Assembly (NCBI RefSeq): GCF_007097525.1
Contig: NZ_VKDD01000002.1
Coordinates: forward strand, 1,149,994-1,213,993
Direction: 5' to 3'
Length of the DNA stretch: 64,000 nucleotides
From: Thalassomonas sp. M1454
Lineage (GTDB): Bacteria > Pseudomonadota > Gammaproteobacteria > Enterobacterales > Alteromonadaceae
The notes beneath the pieces were generated by a model, which had not been told where the DNA came from, searched no databases, and was given only the letters and a program-made list of their open reading frames with translations. A program made the position numbers and the translations under genes. Shown piece after piece: positions 37,513 to 48,687 of this stretch (position 1 is the stretch's first letter; each line of letters starts with the position of its first letter).

Positions 37513-40500
37513 TTATTTATCCAACTCATTCTCAACAATAAACTGCTTAAGTAAGTTATCTGCTTGATCAAAGTCATAACTTTCAATAGCCCGTAGTATC
37601 TTGTTGAACTCATCTTGGGCTTTTGGTTCATTAATTAATGAAACTAATTGCTCTGCTAATTCAAGTGCATCGGTTTCAAAATCAGCAACCATAGTATGCA
37701 ATTTTATAATTTTAGACTGTAAGTCTTTTAAGCTAATTTGTTCGGTTTCATTACTTATTGTAGACGGCTTATCTGTTTTTGGCTGATTTTCGAAAAAAGC
37801 CACTAATTCAGTAATAACATCTTGTAATTTCTTACAACACAATTGAAATTCAGTAGATATTATTTCTGTGGCAAGATTATTAATACATGCTTGCTCTAAT
37901 ACGCCGGCTTGTTGCTGTAATACCTTGGCTCCAATATTTCCCGACGTCCCTTTTAGTGTATGAGCAATTAAAATTGCCTCATCCATTTTATGTTCAGACC
38001 AAGCTTCGCTGAAGTTGACATAAAATTCACTTTGGTTAGAAATAAATTTTTTCAACAGACGTGCATATAACTCTGAATTACCATTACTTACTGCAAGCCC
38101 GGCACTAATATTAATATAGCTAAAGCTTGCTAGAGCAATATCGACAGCAGGTTTGGGTTTATCTATGCTAGCAATAGTATTGGCGACGACTTGTTGCTGG
38201 CTCGCAGTTAAGCCCGAAGCTGTTATCCACTTATCCATAGTGCTAAACATGTCGGTGACATTAATAGGCTTGGCAATATGATCATTCATCCCTGCAGCAA
38301 GTACTTTTTCTTTATCTCCCGCCATTGCATTTGCTGTCATCGCAATAATCGGTAAATTAGGGTGTTCTTGGCGAATGGCACCCGTTGCGGTGTAACCATC
38401 CATGATAGGCATTTGTAAATCCATCAGCACGCCATCATATTCATTTAAATTAACCATATCAACGGCTTGCTGACCGTTTTCGGCTAAATCAACAATAATA
38501 TCAGATTGTCTTAGTAACTCTAAAGCAAGTTCTTGGTTTAGTTCATTATCTTCTACCAGCAAGACTTTTGCACCGGCCAGAGCTTGTTGATGCTCGCGCA
38601 AGGCGTCCGTTTTCTTAACTTTACGAGTGGTGGCTACATAAGACTCTCCAAGTAAAATCATCATTTCATCAAATACTGAAGAGGCCGTTACTGGCTTGGC
38701 TAAGAAACTATCAACGCTATTTTGATCGCTAGCTTCTACATGGCGCTTTATTTCCTCTCGGCCATGAGCTGTAACCATAATAAAATGCTTAGTATTGGTT
38801 GAAACCAAGTTTTTAAGTTTATTTATAGTTTGTAAGCCATCAAGCCCAGGCATTTTCCAATCAATCATGACAAAATCAAATTCTGTCGCGCTATCTTGTA
38901 CCAATGAAATCGCTTCTAAGCCGCTGGTTGCGGTAGTAACTTTACATTGAAACGAGGTCATAATATTCGCTAAAACATCAAGAGCCATAGGGTTATCATC
39001 TACGAGTAAAACGCTTTTATCTGCCAGCAATTGTATTTGCTGCTCGCTAAACTTATGCTCAAGTTCGCCTTCAGGTAACTCAAGATTTACATCAAAATAA
39101 AAACAACTTCCCTTACCTACTTCACTTTCAAGCCAAATACTCCCACCCATTAAACCAACAAGGTTTTTACAAATAGTTAAGCCTAATCCTGTACCACCAT
39201 ATTTTCGCGTGGTTGAAGAGTCTGCCTGTGAGAATGATTTAAATAATTTTTGCTGCTGCTCTGGGCTCATACCTATGCCCGAATCTTGCACAGCAAAGCG
39301 CAATTTAATATTTTCACCAGCCATTTCAACTAGCTTAATCGAGATAACAATTTGGCCTTGTTCAGTAAACTTAGTTGCATTATTAGCAAGGTTAATTAGT
39401 ATTTGACTCAGACGTAATGGGTCACCTTTAACAAAAACAGGCACATCGGAGTTAATGTTATATAACAGCTCAAGACCTTTCTCGTGTGTTTGTATGCCTA
39501 TGATGTGGGACAGGTCATTCATTACATCTTCGATATGAAAATCAATGTTTTCTAGGTCGAGTTTACCGGCCTCAATTTTAGAAAAATCTAAAATATCGTT
39601 TATAATGCCAAGTAGAGACTCTGCTGCCCGATTCACTTTTTGAATATAGTTTCGAGGTTTAGTCTCTAAATTAGACTCTAACGCTAAATGCGACATACCA
39701 ATTATGGCATTCATTGGTGTGCGAATTTCATGACTCATGTTAGCTAAGAAGTCCGATTTAGCTCGACTGGCTTCATCGGCTAAAACTTTGGCATCAAACA
39801 AGGCTTTTTTCGCAGAGTTTTCTTGAGTTACATCACGAAGAGATACAATAAGAAGTTGTTCATCGCCAAGTATAATTGGCGTATAAACTGACTCTACTTC
39901 GATGGTTTTACCGCTTTTAGTTAAAATATCTAATGGAATATCGGCATTACCACTATGGTGAATAACAGGGTCAAGCCAATACTCTTTGGTAAAAGTGATA
40001 TGCTCATCACGGCGGTGATGTGGCACAATAGAAATTAAAGGCTGGCCAATAAGCTCTTGCTTAGTCCAACCAAGCATCTTCACTGTAGTGTCATTGATTT
40101 TTTCAATAATATCTTGTTGATTAACAACTAACATCGAAATAGGTGCCGATCCTAAGATACGCTCTATGCGCTCTTTTTCTAGAAGGCGTTCAGAGATATC
40201 TTGAAAGGCAATAACGGCCGCTAACGAATTGGAGCTATTTTTATTTTCGATAATAGGCGCAACGCTATATTCAACCATAACGTGTGAGCCATCTTTACGA
40301 GTAAAACTTGCCGAGTCAATGCGTGATACAACTTGCTTATCAATAGCCTCAAAAATTGGGTTTCTTTCCCGTGGTGCTATATTGTCTTGTTTTTCATGAA
40401 GATAAAACAAATCAAAGAAACACTTACCTATAGCTTCCGATTCGTTAAAACCAAGTATTTCACTTGCTGACTCATTAAAAAACACGCAACGGCCAGATTC

Positions 40501-42585
40501 ATCAATACCGAAAATACCATCAGCAACAGAGCTTAAGACCGAGCTACTCTTGTTCTCTAATATTTGCAGCTCTTGCGTGCGCTCATTCACAATAACTTCT
40601 AATTCTTCTTTTGAGCGATTGTTAATTTCATTAGCACGGCGCGAAATAACAAACATAAATAATGATAATGAGATAATAATCAAACTAATAAAAGATAAAA
40701 TTAAGATAAATAAATCTCTTAGCTCTAAATAGTTTTTATATACTTCTTTTTGATCTATCTCTGCCACTACTGAAAAGTTTAAATCTGCCATCCACAGCGC
40801 AGAGCCAATAACCTTCTCACCACGATAGTCATAATAACCAATTAAATTATCACGATTTAACTTAAAACGAGCACTATCGACAATATGACTATTATCAACA
40901 TCAGGTAATTGCACATTTAGTATTGCGGGCTTACTTATGTCTAATTTACCACTATTGTAAAGTTGCTTAACGAGTTGCCCTTCTGCAACCATATAACCAT
41001 TACTGTCAATAGCATAAGTTTCTAAGGTCTTACCAAATCCTGATTCTTTGAATATCTTGGAAAAACTGCCATCTAGATTAAATTGCATGGTAAACACGGC
41101 AATGACATTATCGTTATCATCAATAATGGGGCTAGCAATATAAATAGCAATTTCATCACTATTAATATCATCTGGAGTATTAAAAATATCATTTTTTATG
41201 GCGGGGATAAATTCAGTATTTCCAGCCACCACACTGTCAAATAATTCACCGCGTTGATTAGCTATTTCAGATTGGCTAGAAATTAACTCTTGGACTGGGC
41301 TGTAGATAACCTCACCGTTTAAGTCAATAATACTAATCGAGCGATTATTGATAAATACCGATGGACGGTATTTAAAAAACTCTATCATGTTATCAGTGGC
41401 GGCTTGACCGTGTTTATTGGCTTTTAGCTCTTGCGTTAGAGAAACAAAATAAGGCAGCTCACTAATTCTATCGACTAAATCCGCTCTCGATTTATACCAA
41501 CCATCCAAATTGGCTGAGATGCCAGCGAGAGAAACATCAAGTTTTTCACTTGCTTCGTTTAATGCATCCTTTTTAAATTCGGCTAAATATAAACTCATGC
41601 CAGCATTGATAATGACAATCAATAAAACAATGGACAATATATAAATACTTTTAAAGCGCGAAGTACCAAATTTCATTGCGATTTGATCCGTATATTTTTG
41701 CGAAAAAAAGTACACAAAAATTAAGACGAAAATACTAATAACTATGGTGCTATAAAGGGTGGTATTAGTTTGTGCTTTGATAACTTCTTTTTTATTTTGA
41801 AATGTCTCCGACCACTGCAGCTGAAACTTACTAAATGAATTTTTTCCAACTTGGTCGATACCCCAATTGATTATTTCAACTAATTCTGGTTTATCTTTAT
41901 TGACACAAAAACCTAAATCGAATGATTCAAAGCCTTCTAAAGATATAGGCCTTAACCCTTTAATATTAAAAGTTTTTTCAGAATAAACCAAAGTATATAA
42001 ATAGGTGATAAAAGCATCGAGTTTACCTTCTTCAACAAGTCTTAAGCCTTGCTCGGTGCTTTCTGTTTGAATAACATTGTCTTTACCAACTAATTGCTGA
42101 GCATAATCAAGTGTTACATAGCCTTTAGTTATGCCTACTTTATGGCTTTTATTAATATCGGCAATGGAAGATATATTAGAATTTCGATTAACCGCAGCAA
42201 CCGAGGTAAAGGTTAAAATAGGCTTGGTAAAAAGTACATCTTTAGCTCGCTCTGCAGAGCTCGCACAAATAGATAACAGATCGATTTGCCCCTGTTTAAC
42301 TTTTTCATACTCACTGGCAAAATCTGTGCTTGAAGCTACTTCTAACGTTAAAGGTAAAACTGCATTTAATGCTTGTCTAGATAAGTGGCCAATACCAGAT
42401 GGCATATTTTGTTCATCGATATAATCAAATGGCGGAAATTGCGAGTCGATACCAACGGTAACGATTGGATTTTGATTAGCCCATTGTACTAAGTCAGGGG
42501 GAAGTTCATCAGAAGAAGCACAGGAGCTCACAACAATGAAAAAGCTAACGAAAAATTTTAATACACTATTTTTTAAGTAATTCAT
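37513..42585 (-). CDS. Hybrid sensor histidine kinase with solute-binding, PAS, REC and Hpt domains
   Basis: 1690 aa from the ATG starting [16 protein letters not shown]; a TTG 11 codons earlier is less likely. In order: signal peptide; SBP_bac_3 periplasmic domain (about 35-260); membrane helices near 275 and 315; dCache-like extracellular domain (about 340-610); membrane helix near 640; two PAS domains (about 680-930); HisKA with [11 protein letters not shown] (His near 950); HATPase_c (about 1065-1180, DSGIGMS and [10 protein letters not shown]); two receivers (Asp near 1240 and 1387); and Hpt with [10 protein letters not shown] (His near 1542). It is a BvgS/EvgS-like phosphorelay kinase; the ligand is unknown. 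It is divergent from a response regulator and upstream of the HD-GYP gene. Confidence 0.93.
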   Translation of the reverse strand: MNYLKNSVLKFFVSFFIVVSSCASSDELPPDLVQWANQNPIVTVGIDSQFPPFDYIDEQNMPSGIGHLSRQALNAVLPLTLEVASSTDFASEYEKVKQGQIDLLSICASSAERAKDVLFTKPILTFTSVAAVNRNSNISSIADINKSHKVGITKGYVTLDYAQQLVGKDNVIQTESTEQGLRLVEEGKLDAFITYLYTLVYSEKTFNIKGLRPISLEGFESFDLGFCVNKDKPELVEIINWGIDQVGKNSFSKFQLQWSETFQNKKEVIKAQTNTTLYSTIVISIFVLIFVYFFSQKYTDQIAMKFGTSRFKSIYILSIVLLIVIINAGMSLYLAEFKKDALNEASEKLDVSLAGISANLDGWYKSRADLVDRISELPYFVSLTQELKANKHGQAATDNMIEFFKYRPSVFINNRSISIIDLNGEVIYSPVQELISSQSEIANQRGELFDSVVAGNTEFIPAIKNDIFNTPDDINSDEIAIYIASPIIDDNDNVIAVFTMQFNLDGSFSKIFKESGFGKTLETYAIDSNGYMVAEGQLVKQLYNSGKLDISKPAILNVQLPDVDNSHIVDSARFKLNRDNLIGYYDYRGEKVIGSALWMADLNFSVVAEIDQKEVYKNYLELRDLFILILSFISLIIISLSLFMFVISRRANEINNRSKEELEVIVNERTQELQILENKSSSVLSSVADGIFGIDESGRCVFFNESASEILGFNESEAIGKCFFDLFYLHEKQDNIAPRERNPIFEAIDKQVVSRIDSASFTRKDGSHVMVEYSVAPIIENKNSSNSLAAVIAFQDISERLLEKERIERILGSAPISMLVVNQQDIIEKINDTTVKMLGWTKQELIGQPLISIVPHHRRDEHITFTKEYWLDPVIHHSGNADIPLDILTKSGKTIEVESVYTPIILGDEQLLIVSLRDVTQENSAKKALFDAKVLADEASRAKSDFLANMSHEIRTPMNAIIGMSHLALESNLETKPRNYIQKVNRAAESLLGIINDILDFSKIEAGKLDLENIDFHIEDVMNDLSHIIGIQTHEKGLELLYNINSDVPVFVKGDPLRLSQILINLANNATKFTEQGQIVISIKLVEMAGENIKLRFAVQDSGIGMSPEQQQKLFKSFSQADSSTTRKYGGTGLGLTICKNLVGLMGGSIWLESEVGKGSCFYFDVNLELPEGELEHKFSEQQIQLLADKSVLLVDDNPMALDVLANIMTSFQCKVTTATSGLEAISLVQDSATEFDFVMIDWKMPGLDGLQTINKLKNLVSTNTKHFIMVTAHGREEIKRHVEASDQNSVDSFLAKPVTASSVFDEMMILLGESYVATTRKVKKTDALREHQQALAGAKVLLVEDNELNQELALELLRQSDIIVDLAENGQQAVDMVNLNEYDGVLMDLQMPIMDGYTATGAIRQEHPNLPIIAMTANAMAGDKEKVLAAGMNDHIAKPINVTDMFSTMDKWITASGLTASQQQVVANTIASIDKPKPAVDIALASFSYINISAGLAVSNGNSELYARLLKKFISNQSEFYVNFSEAWSEHKMDEAILIAHTLKGTSGNIGAKVLQQQAGVLEQACINNLATEIISTEFQLCCKKLQDVITELVAFFENQPKTDKPSTISNETEQISLKDLQSKIIKLHTMVADFETDALELAEQLVSLINEPKAQDEFNKILRAIESYDFDQADNLLKQFIVENELDK

Positions 42586-42669
42586 TAATAAATAATTATT
42601 TTTTATCCGGTCTATCAACTAGTATATAAAATGAATTAGATTTTGCGACTTATTTTTATGGTAAATTAG

Positions 42670-43569
42670 ATGCCTAACTCCCCTTTACAAATACTAAATG
42701 AAAAATCGGTTTTACTTGTTAATTTTGAGCACAAGGATGCTACTTTACTATTACAGCATTTACAGACATTCAACTTTAATGAAAACCACGCGAAAAGCTT
42801 AGCTCAGGGCATTAATTTTTTACAAGCAAAGCAATATGATCTAGTTATCTGTTTTGGCCAGAGTAACTCAGAGCCATATATTTTGGATCTATTAAAAAAA
42901 ATTAGAGGTTCGGCAAGTACTATTAAACTTCCGGTAGTGATAATTTCAGAAAATGTGACACCTAATACGATTAATAAATTTGTTGCTCTTGGGGTGTCCG
43001 ATTACATAGTTACTCCCATCATTCAATCTCATTTAGCTAAGCGTTTACAACATGCGATTGAGTTTCCCATTCGAAGTAATTCACACGCTTTAGCTGGCGG
43101 CGAACTCCATAAAGTGTGGGATATTAATACCAATATTGAAGAAATAAGTTTATTAGTCGTAGATGACGTGGCCACCAATATAGAGGTGATTGTTGGAGCA
43201 TTAAAAACCAACTATAAAATTAAAGCCGCTAATAATGCGACTTCGGCAATGTCAGTTTGTATCAGTAATTCACCTCCCGATATTGTATTACTTGATATTA
43301 TGATGCCAAATATTGATGGCCTAACTTTTTGCAAGCAGCTAAAATCAAATCCAATCACCCAAGATATTAGAGTCATATTTACTACCGCATTAGGTGATGT
43401 TGATGATGTGGTCAGAGGCCTTGAATTAGGAGCCGTTGATTATTTAACTAAACCAATTATTCCGGCAATTTTAAATGCTAGGGTAAAAGTACATGCGCAA
43501 ATTATTATTCAGCATAGGTTATTGCAGCAACAAATTGACTCACTTATTTCATTGTCAAACAAGCTATAA
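42670..43569 (+). CDS. Tandem-receiver response regulator with degenerate first receiver
   Basis: 299 aa. Two receiver-like folds: the first (about 8-130) lacks the acidic pair (VLLVNFEHKD) and has Phe where the phospho-Asp should be (YDLVICFG). The second (about 158-280) is intact, with LLVVDDVATN, IVLLDIMMPNIDG, TTALG and the conserved Lys in LTKPI. There is no output domain, so it probably works by protein contact or as a phosphate sink. It is divergent from the hybrid kinase, with 84 nt between starts, suggesting joint function. Confidence 0.88.
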   Translation: MPNSPLQILNEKSVLLVNFEHKDATLLLQHLQTFNFNENHAKSLAQGINFLQAKQYDLVICFGQSNSEPYILDLLKKIRGSASTIKLPVVIISENVTPNTINKFVALGVSDYIVTPIIQSHLAKRLQHAIEFPIRSNSHALAGGELHKVWDINTNIEEISLLVVDDVATNIEVIVGALKTNYKIKAANNATSAMSVCISNSPPDIVLLDIMMPNIDGLTFCKQLKSNPITQDIRVIFTTALGDVDDVVRGLELGAVDYLTKPIIPAILNARVKVHAQIIIQHRLLQQQIDSLISLSNKL

Positions 43570-43643
43570 TATCAAATCAATTAATTAACTTATGCATTTT
43601 AAGTGGTTAAAATGAAAACTACTGCGTTATAAAATTTAGGCAT

Positions 43644-43667
43644 AAAAAAAGCAGGCTTTTGCCTGCT
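43644..43667 (-). terminator. Terminator of grpE
   Basis: Minus-strand AGCAGGC, AAAA, GCCTGCTTTTTTT, about 26 nt after the grpE stop. Confidence 0.88.
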
Positions 43668-43693
43668 CCTTAAGTATTTTTGTTAGCAACAAA

Positions 43694-44326
43694 TTACGCT
43701 TTAGCTTTTGATACCATAACCATAGCAGGTCGTACTAAGCGACCATTTAATTCGTAACCTTTTTGCATAACAGCAATAACGGTATTTGGTTCAACACCTT
43801 CAACTTCTTGCATTGACATTGCTTGGTGTAATTCAGGGTTGAAAGGTTGATCTTGAGGATCTACCGCTTTAACACCAAACTTCTCTAAGCCAGAAAGTAA
43901 GCCTTGTAGAGTTAAATTAACCCCTTCAAACGTAGCTTTTTGCTCTTCAGATTCGCTATCAATTGTCGCTAAGCCACGCTCTAAGTTGTCAACAACATTT
44001 AGCATTTCACCAGCAAATTTTTCTAAAGCAAATTTTTTCGCTTTATCTACATCTTGCGCTGCGCGGCGACGCATATTATCAACTTCAGCTTTAGCGCGAA
44101 TAACCGAATCTTTTTGGTTAGCAACAGTAGCTTGAGATTCAGCTAAAGCTTGCTCTAACTCAATAATTTTTTGTTCTTCGGCAGAAAGAACTTCAACTTC
44201 TTCAGTTTGCTCTGCAACTTGTTCAACATCACCTTCAGCTGTTACTTCAACTTCGGCAGTGTTTACTTCAACTTCATTTACTTCTTGTTCAGCATCTTTG
44301 CTGTTATTTGTCGACTCAGTAGTCAT
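43694..44326 (-). CDS. grpE: DnaK nucleotide exchange factor GrpE
   Basis: 210 aa from the ATG of [18 protein letters not shown], which has TGGAG 6 nt upstream; an earlier in-frame start 8 codons upstream is rejected. A very acidic N-terminal tail of about 55 residues precedes the long dimer helix (about 55-110, [13 protein letters not shown]). The C-terminal beta domain has [11 protein letters not shown] and [20 protein letters not shown]. It releases ADP from DnaK. A sigma-32 promoter lies just upstream, and nadK is divergent, as in E. coli. Confidence 0.97.
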   Translation of the reverse strand: MTTESTNNSKDAEQEVNEVEVNTAEVEVTAEGDVEQVAEQTEEVEVLSAEEQKIIELEQALAESQATVANQKDSVIRAKAEVDNMRRRAAQDVDKAKKFALEKFAGEMLNVVDNLERGLATIDSESEEQKATFEGVNLTLQGLLSGLEKFGVKAVDPQDQPFNPELHQAMSMQEVEGVEPNTVIAVMQKGYELNGRLVRPAMVMVSKAKA

Positions 44327-44361
44327 TGATAACTCCAATATATAACTCAATGTTGGTAATT

Positions 44362-44387
44362 ATGGGGCCTGAATTAAAGGATTCAAG
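44362..44387 (-). promoter_or_regulatory. Sigma-32 promoter of grpE
   Basis: Minus-strand CTTGAA, 14-bp spacer, CCCCAT followed by AAT; close to the RpoH consensus and about 36 nt before the start codon. Confidence 0.82.
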
Positions 44388-44480
44388 CACTATTTATAAA
44401 TATTAACTATTATATTCTTTACAATGGCTAAAATAATGGTAAAACTGCCCTATAAATAATTATTATTTCGCGAATTTATT

Positions 44481-45359
44481 ATGCAAATGTATAAAACTAT
44501 TGGCCTTATCGGTAAACCTGATCATGAAGGTGCGTTAGCAACCATTGCCGCACTGCATCATTATTTAGAAAATAATAATTACCGCGTGATGATTGAAAAG
44601 TCTGTAGCCGAAAAGCTTAATAAAGATGACCAATACTCATTTGTTATCACTGATATAGGTGAGCAAGCCGATCTTGCAATTGTTGTTGGTGGTGATGGCT
44701 ATATGCTAGGCGCCGCTCGCGTGCTCTCTTGTTATGATATCGGCGTTATCGGCATAAACCGTGGTAACTTGGGCTTTTTAACCGACTTATCACCTGACAA
44801 TTTAATTGAACCTTTAGAAGCAATTCTTGATGGCCGCTCCAAGACCGAGCAACGTTTTCTTATTCATACTGAAGTATATCGCCATGGTCAGCTAAAAAGC
44901 TCTAACAGCGCGATGAACGAAGCGGTACTGCATCCAGGAAAAGTGGCAAGTATGATGGAGTTTGCGGTGTACATTGATGGAGTATTTATGTTTTCGCAGC
45001 GCTCCGATGGCTTAATTGTTTCAACCCCTACTGGCTCAACCGCTTACTCTATGTCTGCTGGCGGCCCAATATTAACGCCAACATTAAATGCGCTCACTTT
45101 AGTGCCTATGTTTCCGCACACTCTTAGCAGTCGCCCTATCGTGGTTGATGGTGACAGTGAAATAAAAATAGTTACGGCAATGGACAATCATGAAGAATTG
45201 CAAGTAAGTTGTGATGGCCATGTGATCCTTGCGGTGATGCCTGGTGATGAAATTGTTATTAAGAAAAGTAAATTCACTTTACGTTTAATCCATCCAAACG
45301 ATCACGACTATTTTAATGTGCTTAGAACTAAGCTTAGTTGGGGCAATAAAGTATACTAG
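44481..45359 (+). CDS. nadK: NAD kinase
   Basis: A 292-aa NadK that phosphorylates NAD to NADP. The nucleotide motif GGDGYML (about residue 74) and [11 protein letters not shown] are followed by [17 protein letters not shown], the family's substrate loop, and the beta-rich C-terminal domain with VSCDGH. It lies between divergent grpE and recN, the order also seen in E. coli. The protein begins [15 protein letters not shown]; either of the first two Met codons could be used. Confidence 0.97.
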   Translation: MQMYKTIGLIGKPDHEGALATIAALHHYLENNNYRVMIEKSVAEKLNKDDQYSFVITDIGEQADLAIVVGGDGYMLGAARVLSCYDIGVIGINRGNLGFLTDLSPDNLIEPLEAILDGRSKTEQRFLIHTEVYRHGQLKSSNSAMNEAVLHPGKVASMMEFAVYIDGVFMFSQRSDGLIVSTPTGSTAYSMSAGGPILTPTLNALTLVPMFPHTLSSRPIVVDGDSEIKIVTAMDNHEELQVSCDGHVILAVMPGDEIVIKKSKFTLRLIHPNDHDYFNVLRTKLSWGNKVY

Positions 45360-45416
45360 CTCAAAGCTAAACTCCGCACTTGCCCACAAATGTTAAAATA
45401 AATTTGCATTGTTAAA

Positions 45417-45460
45417 ATAACACTGGTAACTTTACTGTATAAATTACCAGTGATTATTTT
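45417..45460 (+). terminator. Terminator of nadK
   Basis: CACTGGTAA and TTACCAGTG arms, extended by AATAA/TTATT, around a 14-nt loop, with TTATTTTT after it. The right part overlaps the LexA box of recN. Confidence 0.6.
45433..45452 (+). promoter_or_regulatory. LexA box upstream of recN
   Basis: TACTGTATAAATTACCAGTG against the SOS consensus TACTGTATATATATACAGTA: CTGT is intact, 8-bp spacing is kept, and the right half is CCAG in place of ACAG. It is about 90 nt upstream of recN, an SOS gene in many bacteria. Confidence 0.6.
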
Positions 45461-45542
45461 TACAGTGAATTTTGTGTGCCATTGTTTACCGACAAACCAA
45501 GATGAATCAAAAAAATAGTCACTTAACCTAAGTGAGTTATTT

Positions 45543-47207
45543 ATGTTGTTAAACCTATCAATTAAGAATTTTGCTATTGTCAGTTTTGTCGAAATCGATT
45601 GGCAACAAGGCATGACCACTATCACAGGTGAAACTGGCGCAGGTAAGTCAATAGCAATTGATGCGTTAGGCTTGTGTTTAGGCGAAAGAGCAACCACTAA
45701 TACGGTGCGTCCAGGCAGTCAAAAAGCAGAGCTTAGTGCACATTTTGACATCGCAAATAATGACAAAGCAATTGCTTGGTTAGCCGCGCATGATTTAACT
45801 CAAGACGGTGAGTGCTTAATAAGAAGAGTTATTACCGCCGAAGGTCGCTCTAAAGCCTATATAAATGGCTCGGCAGTGCCACTTGCGCAATTAAAGGCTC
45901 TAGGTCAATTTTTAATTAATATTCATGGCCAGCACGATCATCAACTACTAATAAAAAGTCACGAGCAGCGTAAGTTACTCGATGGCTATGCAGGTCATCA
46001 AAACTTACTAGAGAAACTAAAGTCTCAACAAAAGCAATGGCAACAATTACAACTTGAATTTAAACTGTTAGAGCAAAATCATCAGCAAAGACAGGCGCAG
46101 CAACAATTATTGCAATACCAAGTAAAAGAGCTTGATGAGTTTAATTTACAAGAGCAAGAGTTCCCTCAGCTAGAAAATGACTACAAGCGTCACAGTAATT
46201 CTCAGCAACTACTTACTTTATCAGAGCAATGTGTAAAGCAACTTGATAACAGCGAGCAATTCTCCATGCTGTCATTATTGCAAAAATGCAGCGACGATAT
46301 AACTGAACTTGCTGAGTTAGATAGCAATGCAAGTGAGCTTGCTCAGCTTGTTAATGAAGCAAGAATTCAATTAGAAGAAGCAAGTAACGATTTAATTCAT
46401 TATCAGCAAAGTATAGATATAGACCCACAAGCATACGCATTAATTGAAGAGCGTTACTCAACCGCCCTGCAACTAGCAAGAAAACATCAGGTAGCACCGG
46501 AAAATTTAGTAAGCTTCCATGCTAACTTAAGTCAGCAACTGACTACCCTGCAACAAGATGATGACCGCCTGCTAAATATGGCAAACGAGCTTGAGCAATG
46601 CCAGAGTAAGTATTTAGACATTGCCAAAAAACTAAGTAAGAGCCGAGCTAAAGCAGCAAAATCGTTACAGCAAAGAATAACAACCAGCATTCAACAACTG
46701 AATATGCCAGATGCCTGTTTTGAACTTAGCATTTGCCCTAAGCAGCAAACAACACCTTCTGAGTTTGGTATTGATGAAATTGAATTTTTAGTTAGCATGA
46801 ACCCGGGCCAACCGTTAGAAGCTTTACATAAAGTTGCTTCAGGTGGGGAACTTTCACGAATAAGTTTAGCCATACAAGTAATACTAGCTGAACGCGTAGT
46901 TACCCCAACATTAATATTTGATGAGGTTGATGTTGGTATTAGCGGCCCAACAGCAGCAATGGTAGGTCAACAGTTACAATTACTTGGTGAAAATACACAA
47001 GTGATCTGTGTAACTCATCTACCACAAGTTGCAAGTAAGGGACATCAACAGCTATTTGTAACTAAGCTCACTGACGGTAAACACACACAAACGAGTGTAT
47101 CTATGCTGTCAAAGGAATCTAGAGAGCGAGAAATAGCTCGTTTACTAGCAGGTGATAGCATAACCGAAAGTAGTCTAGCGAACGCAAGAGATATGTTAGC
47201 TAGCTAA
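45543..47207 (+). CDS. recN: DNA repair protein RecN
   Basis: A 554-aa SMC-like ATPase of double-strand break repair. The Walker A is TITGETGAGKSIAIDAL (about 27-43). A long coiled coil occupies the middle (about 160-370, Gln/Leu rich). The signature and Walker B come late (VASGGELSRISLAIQVI, then TLIFDEVDVGISG). It loads at DNA ends and promotes strand pairing with RecA. A LexA box lies upstream, consistent with SOS control. bamE follows, as in E. coli. Confidence 0.96.
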   Translation: MLLNLSIKNFAIVSFVEIDWQQGMTTITGETGAGKSIAIDALGLCLGERATTNTVRPGSQKAELSAHFDIANNDKAIAWLAAHDLTQDGECLIRRVITAEGRSKAYINGSAVPLAQLKALGQFLINIHGQHDHQLLIKSHEQRKLLDGYAGHQNLLEKLKSQQKQWQQLQLEFKLLEQNHQQRQAQQQLLQYQVKELDEFNLQEQEFPQLENDYKRHSNSQQLLTLSEQCVKQLDNSEQFSMLSLLQKCSDDITELAELDSNASELAQLVNEARIQLEEASNDLIHYQQSIDIDPQAYALIEERYSTALQLARKHQVAPENLVSFHANLSQQLTTLQQDDDRLLNMANELEQCQSKYLDIAKKLSKSRAKAAKSLQQRITTSIQQLNMPDACFELSICPKQQTTPSEFGIDEIEFLVSMNPGQPLEALHKVASGGELSRISLAIQVILAERVVTPTLIFDEVDVGISGPTAAMVGQQLQLLGENTQVICVTHLPQVASKGHQQLFVTKLTDGKHTQTSVSMLSKESREREIARLLAGDSITESSLANARDMLAS

Positions 47208-47323
47208 TATTTAAGAAAACAGCTGCTTGTATACTCGTTTTTAACAAATTAATGAATAAAAGGCTTTTATCTCGTTAAAGCCTTAGTTATTATCCTTGCT
47301 CAGGATGTAAAGGAAGAATTTTA

Positions 47324-47665
47324 ATGTTATCTCGCGCAATTGTTTTATGCTTGGCTTTATCTTTAGTTTCAAGCTGTATTTACCGAATTGATGTACCTCA
47401 AGGTAATTACCTTGAACAAAAAGAAATAGACAAACTACAAGTAGGTATGAGTAAAGAGCAAGTGAAGTTTGTTCTTGGTAACCCTGTTATTGTTGACAGT
47501 TTCAATAAAAATACTTGGTATTATGTATATGACTTTTTATCTGGAAAAGATGAAAAATTTAATAAGCAAAAGAAACTTACCATCACTTTTGTTAATGAGA
47601 AATTAGCAACGGCAGAAGGTGATTTTGAATTACCTGAAAGTTTCTATGTACCAATTGACGGTTAA
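47324..47665 (+). CDS. bamE: Outer membrane assembly lipoprotein BamE
   Basis: A 113-aa lipoprotein of the BAM complex. The signal peptide ends in lipobox LVSSC (Cys about residue 18). The SmpA/OmlA domain follows: IDVPQGNYLEQKEIDKLQVG, then SKEQVKFVLGNPVIVD and TWYYVYDF. It stabilises BamD-BamA contact in outer-membrane protein insertion. It is in the conserved recN-bamE position, with its own AAGGAAG ribosome site, and ends at a bidirectional terminator. Confidence 0.96.
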   Translation: MLSRAIVLCLALSLVSSCIYRIDVPQGNYLEQKEIDKLQVGMSKEQVKFVLGNPVIVDSFNKNTWYYVYDFLSGKDEKFNKQKKLTITFVNEKLATAEGDFELPESFYVPIDG

Positions 47666-47701
47666 CTTTCAGCTTATTAATATTTCATAGCTAAACTCAT
47701 A

Positions 47702-47728
47702 AAAAAACCGGCTTGCGCCGGTTTTTTT
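47702..47728. terminator. Bidirectional terminator bamE / ECF operon
   Basis: AAAAAACCGGC, TTGC, GCCGGTTTTTT between converging genes. Confidence 0.92.
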
Positions 47729-47744
47729 TATGAAATAAAAAGTA

Positions 47745-48686
47745 TTAAAATTGGTATTGATTCGCTTTCGATAGTAATTGTTTAGGACTTATCTTCTCAA
47801 TAACACAGCTTTTAATATCCGCTTTTTTAAACGAAATAACTTTATCTTTTACTCGTTTATTCACCGTATCCCCCGCTCCCTTAATCACAATATTGATAAA
47901 TTCATTATCTGGAACAGCCTTTAAGCCTGCGCCATAACTACACATAACATCAACAACAGATACCTGCAGTTGCTGGTAAAACTTTTGCTTCGCTTTTAAA
48001 GCTTGCTGTTGTGATTCGTTAATTTTAGCCTGGTACTCTTTATTGGCTTTATCTAATTTAGCCATAGCTTTATCTAATGCGGCTTGACGCTTATCTAGCT
48101 CAGCAAGTTCTTTACTATTCTCAGCAGCCTCATTTTCATCAAGGTGCAATTTTTGATAATTTAAATCCCTTCTTTCTCGTTCAATATCTCTTAATTGATA
48201 AGTAATTTCACGCTCTTGTTCGCGTAATTGTCTTTGTTGCTCAGATGACATACGCATTTGTTCATGGGCAATCTCCATTGAATGCTGAGCTTCTTCCATT
48301 GCAGATTCAATAATTATTTCATAGTTTTCACCAAATAATTCACTCTCCTCTACACCTGCAGGTGGTAGCACAGCCCTTGGAGCTCTAGGAGCCCTTGGCG
48401 CCATTACAGGGGATACATCAGAAAAGTATTTAATCAAGAAGGTATTACCTTTTGATACTTTTAAATTAAATACTGCACCTTGACCTTGTAAATAATAACT
48501 TTCAATTGCACCTAAACTTGGCGTATTTGCATCGGTTTTATTACTAACACTGTTTTTTATAATATCGCCCATAATAGCCATTTGCTGATGCAAGTCATCA
48601 TAATTGCTAGTGGTTGTGGCTTGAACCGAATAACTTGTACTGAAAAGAAGCGCTAAAGGCAATATAGCTTGGCTGATAACTTTCAT
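47745..48686 (-). CDS. Exported coiled-coil protein of an ECF sigma operon
   Basis: 313 aa from the ATG of MKVISQAILPLALLFSTSY, which has AGAGGAT about 8 nt upstream; an earlier Met in frame is inside the anti-sigma gene. A signal peptide ends near VQAT. About residue 100 there are three successive APR tripeptides followed by AVLPPAG. A long Glu/Gln/Arg-rich coiled coil (about 130-235) and a C-terminal globular part with one Cys pair follow. I do not recognise a family. It lies 1 nt after the anti-sigma gene, so it is probably a sensor, effector or target of that system. Confidence 0.75.
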   Translation of the reverse strand: MKVISQAILPLALLFSTSYSVQATTTSNYDDLHQQMAIMGDIIKNSVSNKTDANTPSLGAIESYYLQGQGAVFNLKVSKGNTFLIKYFSDVSPVMAPRAPRAPRAVLPPAGVEESELFGENYEIIIESAMEEAQHSMEIAHEQMRMSSEQQRQLREQEREITYQLRDIERERRDLNYQKLHLDENEAAENSKELAELDKRQAALDKAMAKLDKANKEYQAKINESQQQALKAKQKFYQQLQVSVVDVMCSYGAGLKAVPDNEFINIVIKGAGDTVNKRVKDKVISFKKADIKSCVIEKISPKQLLSKANQYQF

Positions 48687-48687
48687 G

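Noticed and set aside
45356-45697. 113-codon minus-strand ORF antisense to the start of recN
   Set aside because: Overlaps the conserved RecN N-terminus and the nadK terminator; no ribosome site or recognisable domain.
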